NCBI GenBank assembly: GCA_024405215.1 | Contig: JAKSPB010000016.1 | Location: forward strand, 1-64,000 | Direction of reading: 5' to 3' | Length of the DNA: 64,000 bases | Source of the DNA: Lentisphaeria bacterium | GTDB taxonomy: Bacteria > Verrucomicrobiota > Lentisphaeria > Oligosphaerales > Oligosphaeraceae | Shown here: positions 17,058 through 25,331 of the stretch, one piece after another | Numbering within the stretch: position 1 is the stretch's first letter | Layout of the letters: each line of letters starts with the position of its first letter | Notes under the pieces: model-generated | The model's database searches: none | Told to the model about the DNA's origin: nothing | The model's input: only the letters and a program-made list of their open reading frames with translations | Position numbers and translations under genes: made by a program

Positions 17058-17913
17058 TCTGGAGAAGGCCATCCGCACCAGGAGCTCCTCCGAACCAGGC
17101 CGGGAAAAAATCGCCAAGGCGACGAGGCGCATTTTTTTGGCTGTGCTGGTTTTTGTCATTATCAATATTCCGCCGATTCTTTATATGTGGAAGAAGGAGC
17201 CGCCAATAGAGGAGCATGACAAGGCGCCTGGCACCTTCAGCGTCCTTCCCCAGAAGAGCTATCCGGATTTCTATCATGCGGCTCAGCAGGGAGATGCCTT
17301 GGCGAAATCTGGTGAAATCCGTGCCAATACCCTGCGTAGTTGGGAATGGATTGAACTGACCGAGCCTTCCCAGTGGTTTTATCCGACGAAGGAAGGTTTT
17401 TCCCAGTTCAATCGTACGGTGCCGCTTCCCTGGCCGGTGCTTGAAGGCTATGTCCCCCGTTCCGTGCTGTTGCCGGAACAGACCTTTCCGGATAGTCATC
17501 TTGTCGCTTCGCTGCCACGAATTGAGGAACAGAATTTCTTGGATTTGGCGGCGAATATAGCCGAGCCCGCGCAGGATACACGAGAAATCCAGGCTATCGC
17601 GCCGCGCTGGAGGCGCGTGGGCGGGCACTCTCTGCAAAATCCTCCCCGGCTGACTGCGCAGGAACAGGCCTTCCTCAAGGATCCCGCCATCCAGGCAAAA
17701 CTCTCCGATGCTTGTCAGCCTACGCGTCTGGAAGTCCAATTCTGTCCAGGCTTTTCTCTGCCGCGCGTTGTCCTCCGGGAGAGTTGCGGTGCAACTGAAC
17801 TTGACCAGGCCGCGATGCGGGCCTTGCGGGAAAATCTGCGACAGCTCGGTGCAAACGAGCTGGTCTTCCCGCGGGTGTCCTCGGTCCTACTGGAAGTCGA
17901 CTGGCGCATCTGA
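17026..17913 (+). CDS. TonB-like membrane-anchored protein, uncertain
   Basis: About 295 residues from the ATG at 17026 (AGGAA-type site 6-10 bases upstream), overlapping the TolR-like gene by 32 bases. A cytoplasmic N-terminus precedes one TM helix (IFLAVLVFVIINIPPILYMW, residues ~36-55). A proline-containing periplasmic region comes next. The C-terminal ~80 residues (RLEVQFCPGFSLPRVVLRESCGATELDQAAMRALRENL, then VLLEVDW) have the pattern of TonB/TolA C-termini, where a strand and a helix (here DQAAMRALR) are followed by a closing strand. Length and gene order (TolQ-TolR-this) favour a TonB/TolA-like transducer. Similarity is weak. Confidence 0.5.
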   Translation: MFPMMTPVPSDLEKAIRTRSSSEPGREKIAKATRRIFLAVLVFVIINIPPILYMWKKEPPIEEHDKAPGTFSVLPQKSYPDFYHAAQQGDALAKSGEIRANTLRSWEWIELTEPSQWFYPTKEGFSQFNRTVPLPWPVLEGYVPRSVLLPEQTFPDSHLVASLPRIEEQNFLDLAANIAEPAQDTREIQAIAPRWRRVGGHSLQNPPRLTAQEQAFLKDPAIQAKLSDACQPTRLEVQFCPGFSLPRVVLRESCGATELDQAAMRALRENLRQLGANELVFPRVSSVLLEVDWRI

Positions 17914-17953
17914 AGTGATTCGTATTGACGGCCTGAGCGTTTTCCCCTTTCCC

Positions 17954-18226
17954 ATGTCTAGCTTGATCCTTCTTTACACTCTGCTTTTTTTGCTTGTCGC
18001 CTTGGCGTTGATCCTGGCGGAAAAGCTCTGGTACAGCAACCATAGCTGGCACCTTTCCCATTCCAAACTTCTGACCTGCCGGAAGTGCGGGAACGTCTTT
18101 CAGCTGCCGCGCCAAGCCGTGGACCGGCGCTGTCCGCTATGCGGTGGCGGCACACAGCCCTTCCAGATGCCGTATTCCGGCATCCACGAGACCCTGAAGC
18201 AGCGTGCCAGACACGAGAAGGAGTAG
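17954..18226 (+). CDS. Small membrane protein with zinc-ribbon
   Basis: A 90-residue protein. One TM helix (residues ~4-24, SLILLYTLLFLLVALALILA) precedes a short linker. Four cysteines follow in two CxxC pairs (CRKCGN and CPLCGG), 17 residues apart, which is a zinc-ribbon. The start at 17954 is chosen because the protein makes sense only from there; the open frame upstream overlaps the TonB-like gene and looks non-coding. It is followed 6 bases later by rsmD. Function is unknown; it may bind zinc or rRNA at the membrane. Confidence 0.6.
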   Translation: MSSLILLYTLLFLLVALALILAEKLWYSNHSWHLSHSKLLTCRKCGNVFQLPRQAVDRRCPLCGGGTQPFQMPYSGIHETLKQRARHEKE

Positions 18227-18232
18227 CTTGCC

Positions 18233-18859
18233 ATGCGCATCATTTCCGGATGGGCCAGAGGAATCCGGCTGGCCGTGCCCCAGGACGACGCTGTGCGCCC
18301 GACCGAAGACAAAGTCAAGGAGTCCCTTTTCTCCACGCTGGGGGATCTTCGTGATGCCAAGGTGCTGGATCTCTTTTCCGGCACCGGTGCGCTGGGGCTG
18401 GAAGCGCTTTCCCGTGGTGCCGGGAAAGTCGTGATGGTGGAGAAGGATCCTCGCCATGCCACCGTCATCCGTGCCAATTTGGCCAATGTCCTGAAGGCCA
18501 TGTCGCCGCATCCTGCCGGTGAAGTGCTCTTGCGGACGGAGGACGCGAAAGCCGCTGCCGTGCGGCTGGAGGCCACGGGCGACAAATTTGATTTCATCCT
18601 GGCCGATCCGCCTTACCACACGCAACCGGGGCAGTATGGCTGCCGGGAACTCCTGGCAGATGCCTCTTGGCTCCCGCTTCTCCAGCCGGACGCCATCCTG
18701 GTGCTGGAACACGCCAGCGACATCCGGGATCTTCCCTGGGCGCCGCGCTCTCCCTGGAAGCTCTTGAAGGAACGGACCTTCGGCATTCGTACTCTGGCAT
18801 ACGCCAGGCTGGCCGGAGAATCGGACGCTCCGCAGGCCGATGACGATTCCGCGTTCTGA
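18233..18859 (+). CDS. rsmD: 16S rRNA (guanine966-N2)-methyltransferase RsmD
   Basis: A 208-residue protein. It methylates G966 of 16S rRNA in the 30S particle using SAM. MRIISGWARGIRL is the family N-terminus. RPTEDKVKESLFSTLG matches the conserved RPTxDRVREALF block. VLDLFSGTGALGLEALSRGA is SAM motif I and FILADPPYH is the catalytic (D/N)PPY motif. It overlaps the next gene by 20 bases, which suggests coupled translation. Confidence 0.94.
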   Translation: MRIISGWARGIRLAVPQDDAVRPTEDKVKESLFSTLGDLRDAKVLDLFSGTGALGLEALSRGAGKVVMVEKDPRHATVIRANLANVLKAMSPHPAGEVLLRTEDAKAAAVRLEATGDKFDFILADPPYHTQPGQYGCRELLADASWLPLLQPDAILVLEHASDIRDLPWAPRSPWKLLKERTFGIRTLAYARLAGESDAPQADDDSAF

Positions 18860-19430
18860 CAATTCCCCCAAAGGTCTCTTGCGGCAGATGGTTCGGGAGC
18901 GCCTGGCCGCGGATCCGGCGCCTTCCTTGGAAGCCTTCCACGAAACGGTGCTTGCGTCACCGATGTTCCAAAGGGCAGATACGCTGGTGGGATACATCGC
19001 CATCCAGCAGGAAATTCCCCTGGACGTCATCCTGAAGGTCGCTTTGCGGGCCGGAAAGAGGCTCCTGTTGCCACGTTTCTGCGGCAACGAATACACTCTT
19101 GCGGAAATCCGCAGTCTGGAGGACGATCTGGTCCTCGGGCATTTCCGCATCCCCGAACCACGCGAAGAATGCCCCGAAGCCTCTGAGCTCTCTTCCGAGA
19201 CTTTGTGGCTGATTCCGGGACTCGCTTTTGATTTTCAAGGCCATCGATTAGGACGCGGCGGTGGCTTCTACGATCGTCTCCGACAGAAATTCCCCCAGGG
19301 GACCGCCTTGGGGGTCTGTCGGGAATGCCAGCTTTTGCCAGACATTCCCGCCGACCCCTGGGATCTCCCCGTCCATGCTCTCCTGACTCCGACAAGCCGG
19401 ATTCACTCCTGCTATGACATATCTCGTTGA
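18840..19430 (+). CDS. 5-formyltetrahydrofolate cyclo-ligase
   Basis: A 196-residue protein of usual length. It converts 5-formyl-THF to 5,10-methenyl-THF with ATP. VGYIAIQQEIPLDVIL, LLPRFCGNEYTLAEI and LWLIPGLAFDFQGHRLGRGGGFYDRLR are the three conserved blocks; the last one (G-R-G-G-G-x-Y-D) binds nucleotide. It overlaps rsmD by 20 bases and rny by 17. Linkage of this gene (ygfA/fau) to rny is seen in several lineages. Confidence 0.92.
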   Translation: MTIPRSDNSPKGLLRQMVRERLAADPAPSLEAFHETVLASPMFQRADTLVGYIAIQQEIPLDVILKVALRAGKRLLLPRFCGNEYTLAEIRSLEDDLVLGHFRIPEPREECPEASELSSETLWLIPGLAFDFQGHRLGRGGGFYDRLRQKFPQGTALGVCRECQLLPDIPADPWDLPVHALLTPTSRIHSCYDISR

Positions 19431-21075
19431 CATTTTAACTGGCATCGCCTTCGCACAGCAAAACTATCTTCCCGCAGCGGAAGAAGCCGCGCTGAACACC
19501 TTGCAGCTCTGGTTCATTACAGGTGCCAGCATCATGCTGGTCTTCCTTGTTCTGTGGCAGATTTTCCAGAACAACGCCCGCAATCGCAAGGGCATCGTCG
19601 TCAAGAACGCGAAAGGAGAGGCCGAACGTATTTTGGCCGCTGCCCGTGAGCAAGGCGCGATGGAAGCGGAGTCCATCCGGAAGGAGGCCGAACTACAGGC
19701 GCAGGCGGTTGTCATTGCGGCGAAGAACGAAGCGGAGAAGGCCGTCAATGAACGTCGCAAGGAGTTCAGCCGCACCGAGGAACGTCTTGCTTCCCGGGAG
19801 GAGACGCTGGAACAGAAGCTTGGCATCCTGCAAGATCGCCTGGCTGAACTGGATAAGCGCGATGCCGCCAATAAAGCGGAATCCAATGGCCTGGAGGAGA
19901 CCCGCAAGGAATTGGTTGCGCAGAAAGAAAAGAATTTCGCCGAATTGCAGCGTATCGCCGGACTCGATGCCGAAGCTGCCAAGAAGGAACTCCTGGAGAC
20001 CATGCGGCTCTCCATGGAGAGCGAGCGGTCCCAGATGATTCGAAGAATGCAGGAAGAATCCCGTCAGGAGCTGCTGAAGGCTGGACGGGAAATTATGATC
20101 AACGCCATGCAGCGTTACGCGGGTGATTGCGCCTTCGAACACACGACCACCACGGTTCCGCTGCCCAACGAGGAAATGAAGGGCCGAATTATCGGCAGGG
20201 AAGGGCGGAATATTCGTACTCTGGAGGCAGCTACGGGAACGAATCTTCTGGTGGATGAGACGCCTCAGGCCGTGGTCATCTCCTGCCACGATCCCATCCG
20301 CCGCGAAGTCGCGCGCCTGGTTCTTGAAAAGCTGGTTGCCGATGGCCGAATCCACCCGTCGCGCGTGGAGGAGGTGGTGGAAAAGACTCGCCAGGAACTG
20401 GAGCAGGAGATTGCCAAGACAGGGCAGGAGGCTGCGGACCGCCTGGATATCCGCTTGCCGCAGAGCCTCATCCAGCTGCTGGGCACTCTGAAGTTCCGCT
20501 TCAGCTTCTCGCAGAATGTCCTGACCCACTCTATCGAGGTCGCTTCCATGGCCGGTGCCATGGCGGTGGAACTGGGACTGGATGAACTGAAGGCGCGAAG
20601 GGCCGGTCTGCTGCATGACATCGGCAAGGCCGTGGATCACGAAGTGGAGGGGACTCACGCTTCCATCGGAGCGGAATTGCTACGCCGCGCAGGCGAGGAT
20701 CCTGTCGTTGTCAATGCAGTCGCCGCGCACCACGAGGAGCTGGAAAAGACCAGTGCCATTGCGGTGCTCGTGCAGATTTGCGACACCCTCAGTGCCGCCC
20801 GTCCTGGCGCCCGCGCGGAGACCACGGAGTTCTTCCTGCGACGTCTGGAAGACCTGGAGCGCATCGGCAATTCTTTTGCCGGCGTGGAGAGCTGCTTCGC
20901 CGTCCAGGCGGGGCGGGAACTCCGCGTGATGGTGAAGCCCGAGGAGATTTCCGAGGAGGGCGCCACCGTCCTGGCCAGAGAGATGGCGGAGCGCATTGAG
21001 TCTGAAATGCGCTATCCCGGCCAGATCCGCGTCTCCGTCATCCGTGAAACCCGTGTCATCGACTACGCAAAGTAA
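19414..21075 (+). CDS. rny: Ribonuclease Y
   Basis: A 553-residue protein, slightly longer than Bacillus RNase Y (520). This membrane-anchored endoribonuclease starts mRNA decay. One N-terminal TM segment lies at ~29-50. A long charged coiled coil follows (residues ~60-220, with GEAERILAAAREQ and REETLEQK). The KH domain carries GRIIGREGRNIRTLEAATG (~250-270). The HD domain has THSIEVASMAGAMA and LLHDIGKAVDHE (~400), the metal-binding HD pair. The protein ends with VIRETRVIDYAK, the typical RNase Y C-terminus. It overlaps the cyclo-ligase gene by 17 bases. Confidence 0.95.
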   Translation: MTYLVDILTGIAFAQQNYLPAAEEAALNTLQLWFITGASIMLVFLVLWQIFQNNARNRKGIVVKNAKGEAERILAAAREQGAMEAESIRKEAELQAQAVVIAAKNEAEKAVNERRKEFSRTEERLASREETLEQKLGILQDRLAELDKRDAANKAESNGLEETRKELVAQKEKNFAELQRIAGLDAEAAKKELLETMRLSMESERSQMIRRMQEESRQELLKAGREIMINAMQRYAGDCAFEHTTTTVPLPNEEMKGRIIGREGRNIRTLEAATGTNLLVDETPQAVVISCHDPIRREVARLVLEKLVADGRIHPSRVEEVVEKTRQELEQEIAKTGQEAADRLDIRLPQSLIQLLGTLKFRFSFSQNVLTHSIEVASMAGAMAVELGLDELKARRAGLLHDIGKAVDHEVEGTHASIGAELLRRAGEDPVVVNAVAAHHEELEKTSAIAVLVQICDTLSAARPGARAETTEFFLRRLEDLERIGNSFAGVESCFAVQAGRELRVMVKPEEISEEGATVLAREMAERIESEMRYPGQIRVSVIRETRVIDYAK

Positions 21076-21100
21076 GCCCTTTCTCAAATTCTTTACAACC

Positions 21101-21592
21101 ATGGCACAGAAAACCCAGCAAGAACGCATTCTTGCGCTTTTGAAGCGCAACGCACGTATTTCCACCCAGGAAATCGCCGATCGTCTGAATCTCACCCCGG
21201 CAAAGGCTGAAGCCGCCATCAAGAAGCTGGAGGAGGAAGGCATTGTCCGGGGATATACCGCGCTGATCGCCAACGATACCGAAACCATCACCCGCGCCAT
21301 CATTGAAGTCCAGATCCAGCCTGAACGGGACACCGGTTTTGACAAGGTCGCCCAGCAGATCTGCAAATTCGATGAAGTTGTCTCCGCCTATCTGATCTCT
21401 GGGCGGTATGACCTTCATCTGGAAGTCGTGGGAAAATCCCTGCAGGAAGTGGCGCATTTCGTGGCCAGCAAGCTCTCCACTCAGCCCGGCGTGAAGTCCT
21501 GTTCCACGCTCTTCTTGCTGAAAAAATACAAGGAATCCGGCATTGAGCTGGAAAAGGAGGAAAAGTATGAGCGTCTCAAGATCTCGCTGTAA
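21101..21592 (+). CDS. Lrp/AsnC-family transcriptional regulator
   Basis: A 163-residue protein. The winged helix is at the N-terminus (ERILALLKRNARISTQEIADRL). A RAM/AsnC ligand domain follows, with AYLISGRYDLHLEVVGKSLQEVAHFV. Lrp-type regulators sense amino acids as octamers. The start at 21101 fits; an upstream open frame overlapping rny does not. The gene overlaps the aminotransferase by 26 bases, so the two are translated together. It is therefore a candidate local regulator of that enzyme. Its length is close to the family norm of ~150. Confidence 0.9.
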   Translation: MAQKTQQERILALLKRNARISTQEIADRLNLTPAKAEAAIKKLEEEGIVRGYTALIANDTETITRAIIEVQIQPERDTGFDKVAQQICKFDEVVSAYLISGRYDLHLEVVGKSLQEVAHFVASKLSTQPGVKSCSTLFLLKKYKESGIELEKEEKYERLKISL

Positions 21593-22769
21593 GACGCCCT
21601 CTCCGCGCCCTCGCGTGGCGCCGCATATCGCTGTTCTCCCCAAAAGCGGAATCCGGGATTTCTTCGAACTGGTCAATACCATGGAGGGAGTCATCTCCCT
21701 GGGTATCGGCGAACCCGACTTCGTGGCGCCTTGGAAGATCCGCGAGGCCACCATCTATTCTTTGCAACGCGGCTTCACCCACTACACCTCCAATCTGGGC
21801 GACCTGAAACTCCGGAAGGCCATCTGCCGTTATTTCCAGAATCGCTTCGGCGGCATCTACTCCCCCGAGACCGAGTGCATCGTCACCGTCGGCGTCTCCG
21901 AAGGACTGGACATCGCCATTCGCGCTGTGACTTCTCCGGGCGACGAGGTGCTCTACCACGAACCTTGCTACGTCTCCTACGCGCCCGCCGTCAGCATGTC
22001 GCACGGTGTGCCGGTTCCCGTCCTTACCAAGGCCGAGAACGACTTCGTGGTGCAGGTGGAGGACCTGGAGAAGGCGGTTACGCCGAAAACCAAGCTCCTG
22101 CTGCTGAATTACCCTAACAATCCCACCGGAGCCGGTATGACGTTGGAGGACAAGAAGAAGATTGCGGATTTCGCCATCCGGCACGACCTGCTGGTCTTTT
22201 CCGATGAAATCTACGACGAACTCTCCTACATCCCCCGGTCGCCGTCCATCGCCACCCTGCCGGGAATGCGCGAACGCACCGTGGTCTTCAACGGCTTCTC
22301 CAAGGCATACGCCATGACGGGCTTCCGCATCGCCTACGCCGTGGGACCCCATGACCTCGTCGATGCCATGATGAAGATCCACCAGTATTCCATGCTCTGC
22401 GCACCGGGGCTCTCCCAGTTCGGCGCCATCGAGGCTTTGAATAGCTGCGACGAAGAACGTGAGGCCATGCGCGAGGAGTACGAGCAACGACGCAATGTCA
22501 TTGTAAAAGGCTTCAACAGCATGGGGCTGCACTGCTTCCTGCCGCGCGGCGCCTTCTACGTCTTTCCCTGCATTCAATCCACGGGAATGTCCTCTATGGA
22601 GTTCGCCACGCAGTTGCTGCAGGAAGAGAAGGTCGCGGTCATTCCTGGCTCTGCCTTCGGTGCCAGCGGCGAGGGCTTCGTCCGTTGTTCCTATGCCACG
22701 GCCATGGAGGAAATCCAGGAGGCACTGGTCCGCCTCCGTCGCTTCCTGAAAAAGAAAGGTTTGCATTAA
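21567..22769 (+). CDS. Class I/II PLP-dependent aminotransferase
   Basis: About 400 residues. The start at 21567 has a strong AAGGAGG 8 bases upstream. FTHYTSNLGDLKLRKAI and LLLLNYPNNPTGAG belong to aspartate/tyrosine-type aminotransferases of fold type I. SDEIYDELSY holds the cofactor-binding Asp. NGFSKAYAMTGFRIAY contains the Schiff-base lysine (Lys246), and the conserved Arg that binds substrate carboxylate is expected near the C-terminus. The exact amino donor is unknown. The Lrp-type gene directly upstream (26-base overlap) suggests control by an amino acid. Confidence 0.92.
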   Translation: MSVSRSRCKTPSPRPRVAPHIAVLPKSGIRDFFELVNTMEGVISLGIGEPDFVAPWKIREATIYSLQRGFTHYTSNLGDLKLRKAICRYFQNRFGGIYSPETECIVTVGVSEGLDIAIRAVTSPGDEVLYHEPCYVSYAPAVSMSHGVPVPVLTKAENDFVVQVEDLEKAVTPKTKLLLLNYPNNPTGAGMTLEDKKKIADFAIRHDLLVFSDEIYDELSYIPRSPSIATLPGMRERTVVFNGFSKAYAMTGFRIAYAVGPHDLVDAMMKIHQYSMLCAPGLSQFGAIEALNSCDEEREAMREEYEQRRNVIVKGFNSMGLHCFLPRGAFYVFPCIQSTGMSSMEFATQLLQEEKVAVIPGSAFGASGEGFVRCSYATAMEEIQEALVRLRRFLKKKGLH

Positions 22770-22771
22770 TC

Positions 22772-23347
22772 ATGGAAAGTCTTCTCAATACCTGGCAGAT
22801 TTTGCAGTTTCCCGATGGAATGCCTCGGAACCGGGTGGAGTTCGACATGGGCTGCGGCAAGGGGCGCTTTACGATTGAACTGGCAAGACGCCATCCCGAT
22901 ACGCTGGTCCTGTGCAACGACATCATCTCCGATCGTTTGCGTATCGTGGAACGCCGGGCCCTCCGCGCCGGGTTGACGAATCTCCATGCCTTGCGCGCCA
23001 CCAGTTTGCCGCTAGTGGCCTTCCAGTTGCCGCCGGCCTGCCTGGACCGGCTGCACCTCCTCTGTCCTGATCCCTGGCCCAAGAAGAGCCATTTGTCGCG
23101 AAGGCTGGTCTGCACGGATTTCCTCTGCCGCGTTCCCCGGGTGCTGAAAGCCGGCGGAATTTTCCATCTCTCCACCGACTACACGCCCTATTACGAGAAC
23201 TGGTTGCGGATGTTCGACAATCTCTCCTCTATCTACGAACCCGCGCCGGAGGGCATCGCCGACATGGCGGACGTGAAGACCGATTTCGAGCTGAAGTGGA
23301 ATGCCATGGGGCAGGAAGTCCATCACATCTGCTACCGTGTGAAATAG
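22772..23347 (+). CDS. trmB: tRNA (guanine-N7-)-methyltransferase
   Basis: A 191-residue protein, 2 bases after the aminotransferase. It methylates G46 in the variable loop of tRNA. EFDMGCGKGRFTIELARRHP is SAM motif I. LLCPDPWPKKSHLSRRLVCTDFL carries the TrmB-specific PDPWPKxRH-type signature. GGIFHLSTDYTPYYE matches the downstream conserved motif. The start at 22772 is used because the upstream open frame overlaps the aminotransferase end. The protein is a little shorter than E. coli TrmB (239), mainly at the N-terminus. It closes the 12-gene array. Confidence 0.93.
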   Translation: MESLLNTWQILQFPDGMPRNRVEFDMGCGKGRFTIELARRHPDTLVLCNDIISDRLRIVERRALRAGLTNLHALRATSLPLVAFQLPPACLDRLHLLCPDPWPKKSHLSRRLVCTDFLCRVPRVLKAGGIFHLSTDYTPYYENWLRMFDNLSSIYEPAPEGIADMADVKTDFELKWNAMGQEVHHICYRVK

Positions 23348-23442
23348 CTGCCGTCTTCTGCTTGTTGTGCTCGGACAGAGTGACGTCTGCAAGGCCATTG
23401 CCCTGAAATTCCTTGTTTTCTCTCACAAGGCAAAACAGCTCC

Positions 23443-23530
23443 GCCTTGCGGCGGGAGCGCAAAACAATCAAAAAAGGAAAAACAGTTCCGCCTTGCGGCG
23501 GGAGAGCAAAACCTTTGTTTTGCTCTCCGT
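23443..23530 (+). repeat. A-rich short palindromic repeats (two units)
   Basis: Two units of the form AAAACAG(C/T)TCCGCCTTGCGGCGGGAG(C/A)GCAAAAC lie in tandem, each with a GC palindrome (CCGCCTTGCGG-like) between A-runs. They are followed by TTTTGCTCTCCGTCTTT. Very similar units occur downstream of the GH42-like gene at 41200-41290. They lie ~100 bases after trmB and may act as transcription terminators or processing sites. Confidence 0.6.
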
Positions 23531-23547
23531 CTTTCGCGTTTTGTTTT

Positions 23548-23971
23548 CACAGTCGTCCCATAATTTCGAAGATTGAGAAAAAACTGATGAAATTGAACTC
23601 AAGGCGGCTTAAATTTGCAAGACACTTTTTTTGTGTGTAAGCTGTGTTAAGTTGAAACCGCCATTTTCTGTGGAACACTGCCTTTCCACAGGCCTGCGGA
23701 GCAGGCCGTGTGAAGGGTAACCGCAGGTCGAGCGAAGCGAGGCCTGCGGCTTGCCTCCTAATGACTCCAGAGCCTTGCGGAGCAAGGCGAGTGAATGCCA
23801 GCCATTCCCGCCCATGATTCACTCGCCCTGCTCCGCAGGGCTCTGGGGAGGGGGATGGGCGTTCCCGCAGGCCTCGGCGCTTCGCGCCTCGACCTGCGGT
23901 TACGCCTGACTCGCCTTGCTCCGCAAGGCTCTTGAAAAGCCTTTCAATGCCGTTGTTATGGGACGGCTGTG
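23548..23971 (+). repeat. Large palindromic repeat element, copy A (terminal inverted repeats)
   Basis: A 424-bp element bounded by CACAGTCGTCCCATAA on the left and TTATGGGACGGCTGTG on the right, an imperfect 16-bp terminal inverted repeat. The interior holds CCGCAGGTCGAGCGAAGCGAGGCCTGCGG and CCTTGCGGAGCAAGGCGAGTGAAT. Their near-inverse copies (CCGCAGGCCTCGGCGCTTCGCGCCTCGACCTGCGG and ATTCACTCGCCCTGCTCCGCAGGG) follow in the second half, so the whole element could fold as one long hairpin. Copies are at 47212-47665 and 1-75. Short in-frame stretches inside it do not look like real genes. It fills most of the 700-base gap between trmB and the HD gene. Confidence 0.85.
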
Positions 23972-24051
23972 TTTTGTTTTTTGAATTTTTGTTTTGCGTT
24001 TCCTCCGCCGGCCGGCGGTAAGTTAACGAAATCTGTTCTTTCTCGCGTTGC

Positions 24052-25293
24052 ATGAAAGCCGTCTGCATACCCTGTTCCGGCGCCGTGGAAATCGGCGATT
24101 TCCTGCCCATCCTGGAACATCCGCTTTTCCAGCGATTGCGCAGATGCCGTCAGCTGGGGCTGAACGACCTGGTCTTCCCGGGGGCGCAGCATACGCGCTT
24201 CGAGCACGCGCTGGGCGTCTTGGCGCGCACTCATCTTCTGACCATGATTCAGCGCATGTCCGACGAGGACGCCAGGGATCTGGAGGTCTTCGCGCTTCTT
24301 CATGATATTGGTCACGGGCCTTTCTCTCACCAGATCGAACCTGCCCTCCAGAAGAACCACCACCAGCGTGGACAGGAGTGTCTGTTGGAACTGTCTGCGG
24401 CTATCCGGCAATGCGGCGCCAATCCGCAACGCATCGCCGCCATGCTGGAGGAAGAAGATCCGCTGGGAAAGTGGGTCAGCGATAGGAATCTCGGCGCCGA
24501 CAAGCTGGACTATCTGCAACGGGACGCCTTTCACATTGGATTTGTCGGAACACCGGACCTGGATGCCATACAGCGCCAGACGGTCCGCTCGGCGGATGGA
24601 TCCCTGGCTCTCCAGGAGAAGTTCATCGAGGACGGCAAGCGCCTGCAGAAATTCTATTCCTATCTGCATCAGCACGGCTATTTGAACAAGACCGCCCTGG
24701 CCGCCCAGCGGATGTTCCAGCGCGCCGTCCAGGAGGAACTTCTGCTTCAGGGGGATCCCGCCATCGGCGAGAAGCTCTGGCCCATGACCGACAACGAACT
24801 CATGCAGTGGCTTCGCCGAAGCAAGTCGCCGCTGAGCCGCCGATATGTCGCCGCGCTGGAGAACCGGGAACTCTACCGCACTTGCCTTTGCATCAAGCCC
24901 GATGGCTATGCGTACGTGGAAAATACCTTCGGGAAACCCATCGCCTTGCGCGAATGGTCCCGCCAGCAGCTCTCCCGCTTCTCCAATTCCCTGAATTCCC
25001 TGGAAAAACTCCGGGGGCTGGAGGACGAATTGGCCAAGGCGGCCGGATTGCCTCCCGGCAGGCTCCTTCTTGCCGCCATGCCTTATTTCACTAAACTCCT
25101 GCCCAAGGACCTCCGCATCGCCAATGGCGGCGCCGGTGACTACTGGCTCTTCGAGAAGGACGGGAACCATCTGGCCTCGCTGGTCAGCGACTACCTGCGC
25201 ACTTTCGCGGTCCGCCTGGTGGTCCCCGAAGACCATCGCGCGCGTCTGGCAGCCGCGCCGGAAGCCCTCTTGGAGATCCTGGAAGCACGGTAG
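24052..25293 (+). CDS. HD-superfamily phosphohydrolase (dNTPase/SAMHD1-like)
   Basis: A 413-residue protein. HPLFQRLRRCRQLGLNDLVFPGAQHTRFEHALGVLAR supplies the first His of the HD metal site. EVFALLHDIGHGPFSHQIE supplies the HD pair, and ADKLDYLQRDA supplies the last Asp near residue 155. This is the COG1078 pattern of dNTP triphosphohydrolase relatives. The C-terminal ~250 residues form helices that bind nucleotide or oligomerise in the family. Substrate is not determined by sequence. The gene stands alone, starting 80 bases after repeat element A, and is followed by the GH20-like gene. Confidence 0.85.
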   Translation: MKAVCIPCSGAVEIGDFLPILEHPLFQRLRRCRQLGLNDLVFPGAQHTRFEHALGVLARTHLLTMIQRMSDEDARDLEVFALLHDIGHGPFSHQIEPALQKNHHQRGQECLLELSAAIRQCGANPQRIAAMLEEEDPLGKWVSDRNLGADKLDYLQRDAFHIGFVGTPDLDAIQRQTVRSADGSLALQEKFIEDGKRLQKFYSYLHQHGYLNKTALAAQRMFQRAVQEELLLQGDPAIGEKLWPMTDNELMQWLRRSKSPLSRRYVAALENRELYRTCLCIKPDGYAYVENTFGKPIALREWSRQQLSRFSNSLNSLEKLRGLEDELAKAAGLPPGRLLLAAMPYFTKLLPKDLRIANGGAGDYWLFEKDGNHLASLVSDYLRTFAVRLVVPEDHRARLAAAPEALLEILEAR

Positions 25294-25331
25294 GCGTTTT
25301 TTCAACTAACACCGTTACAGAGATTCTGGAT

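Noticed and set aside
23548-23971. Coding genes within the large palindromic elements
   Set aside because: Open frames in copies A and B arise from the GC palindromes, differ between copies through small indels and lack ribosome sites.
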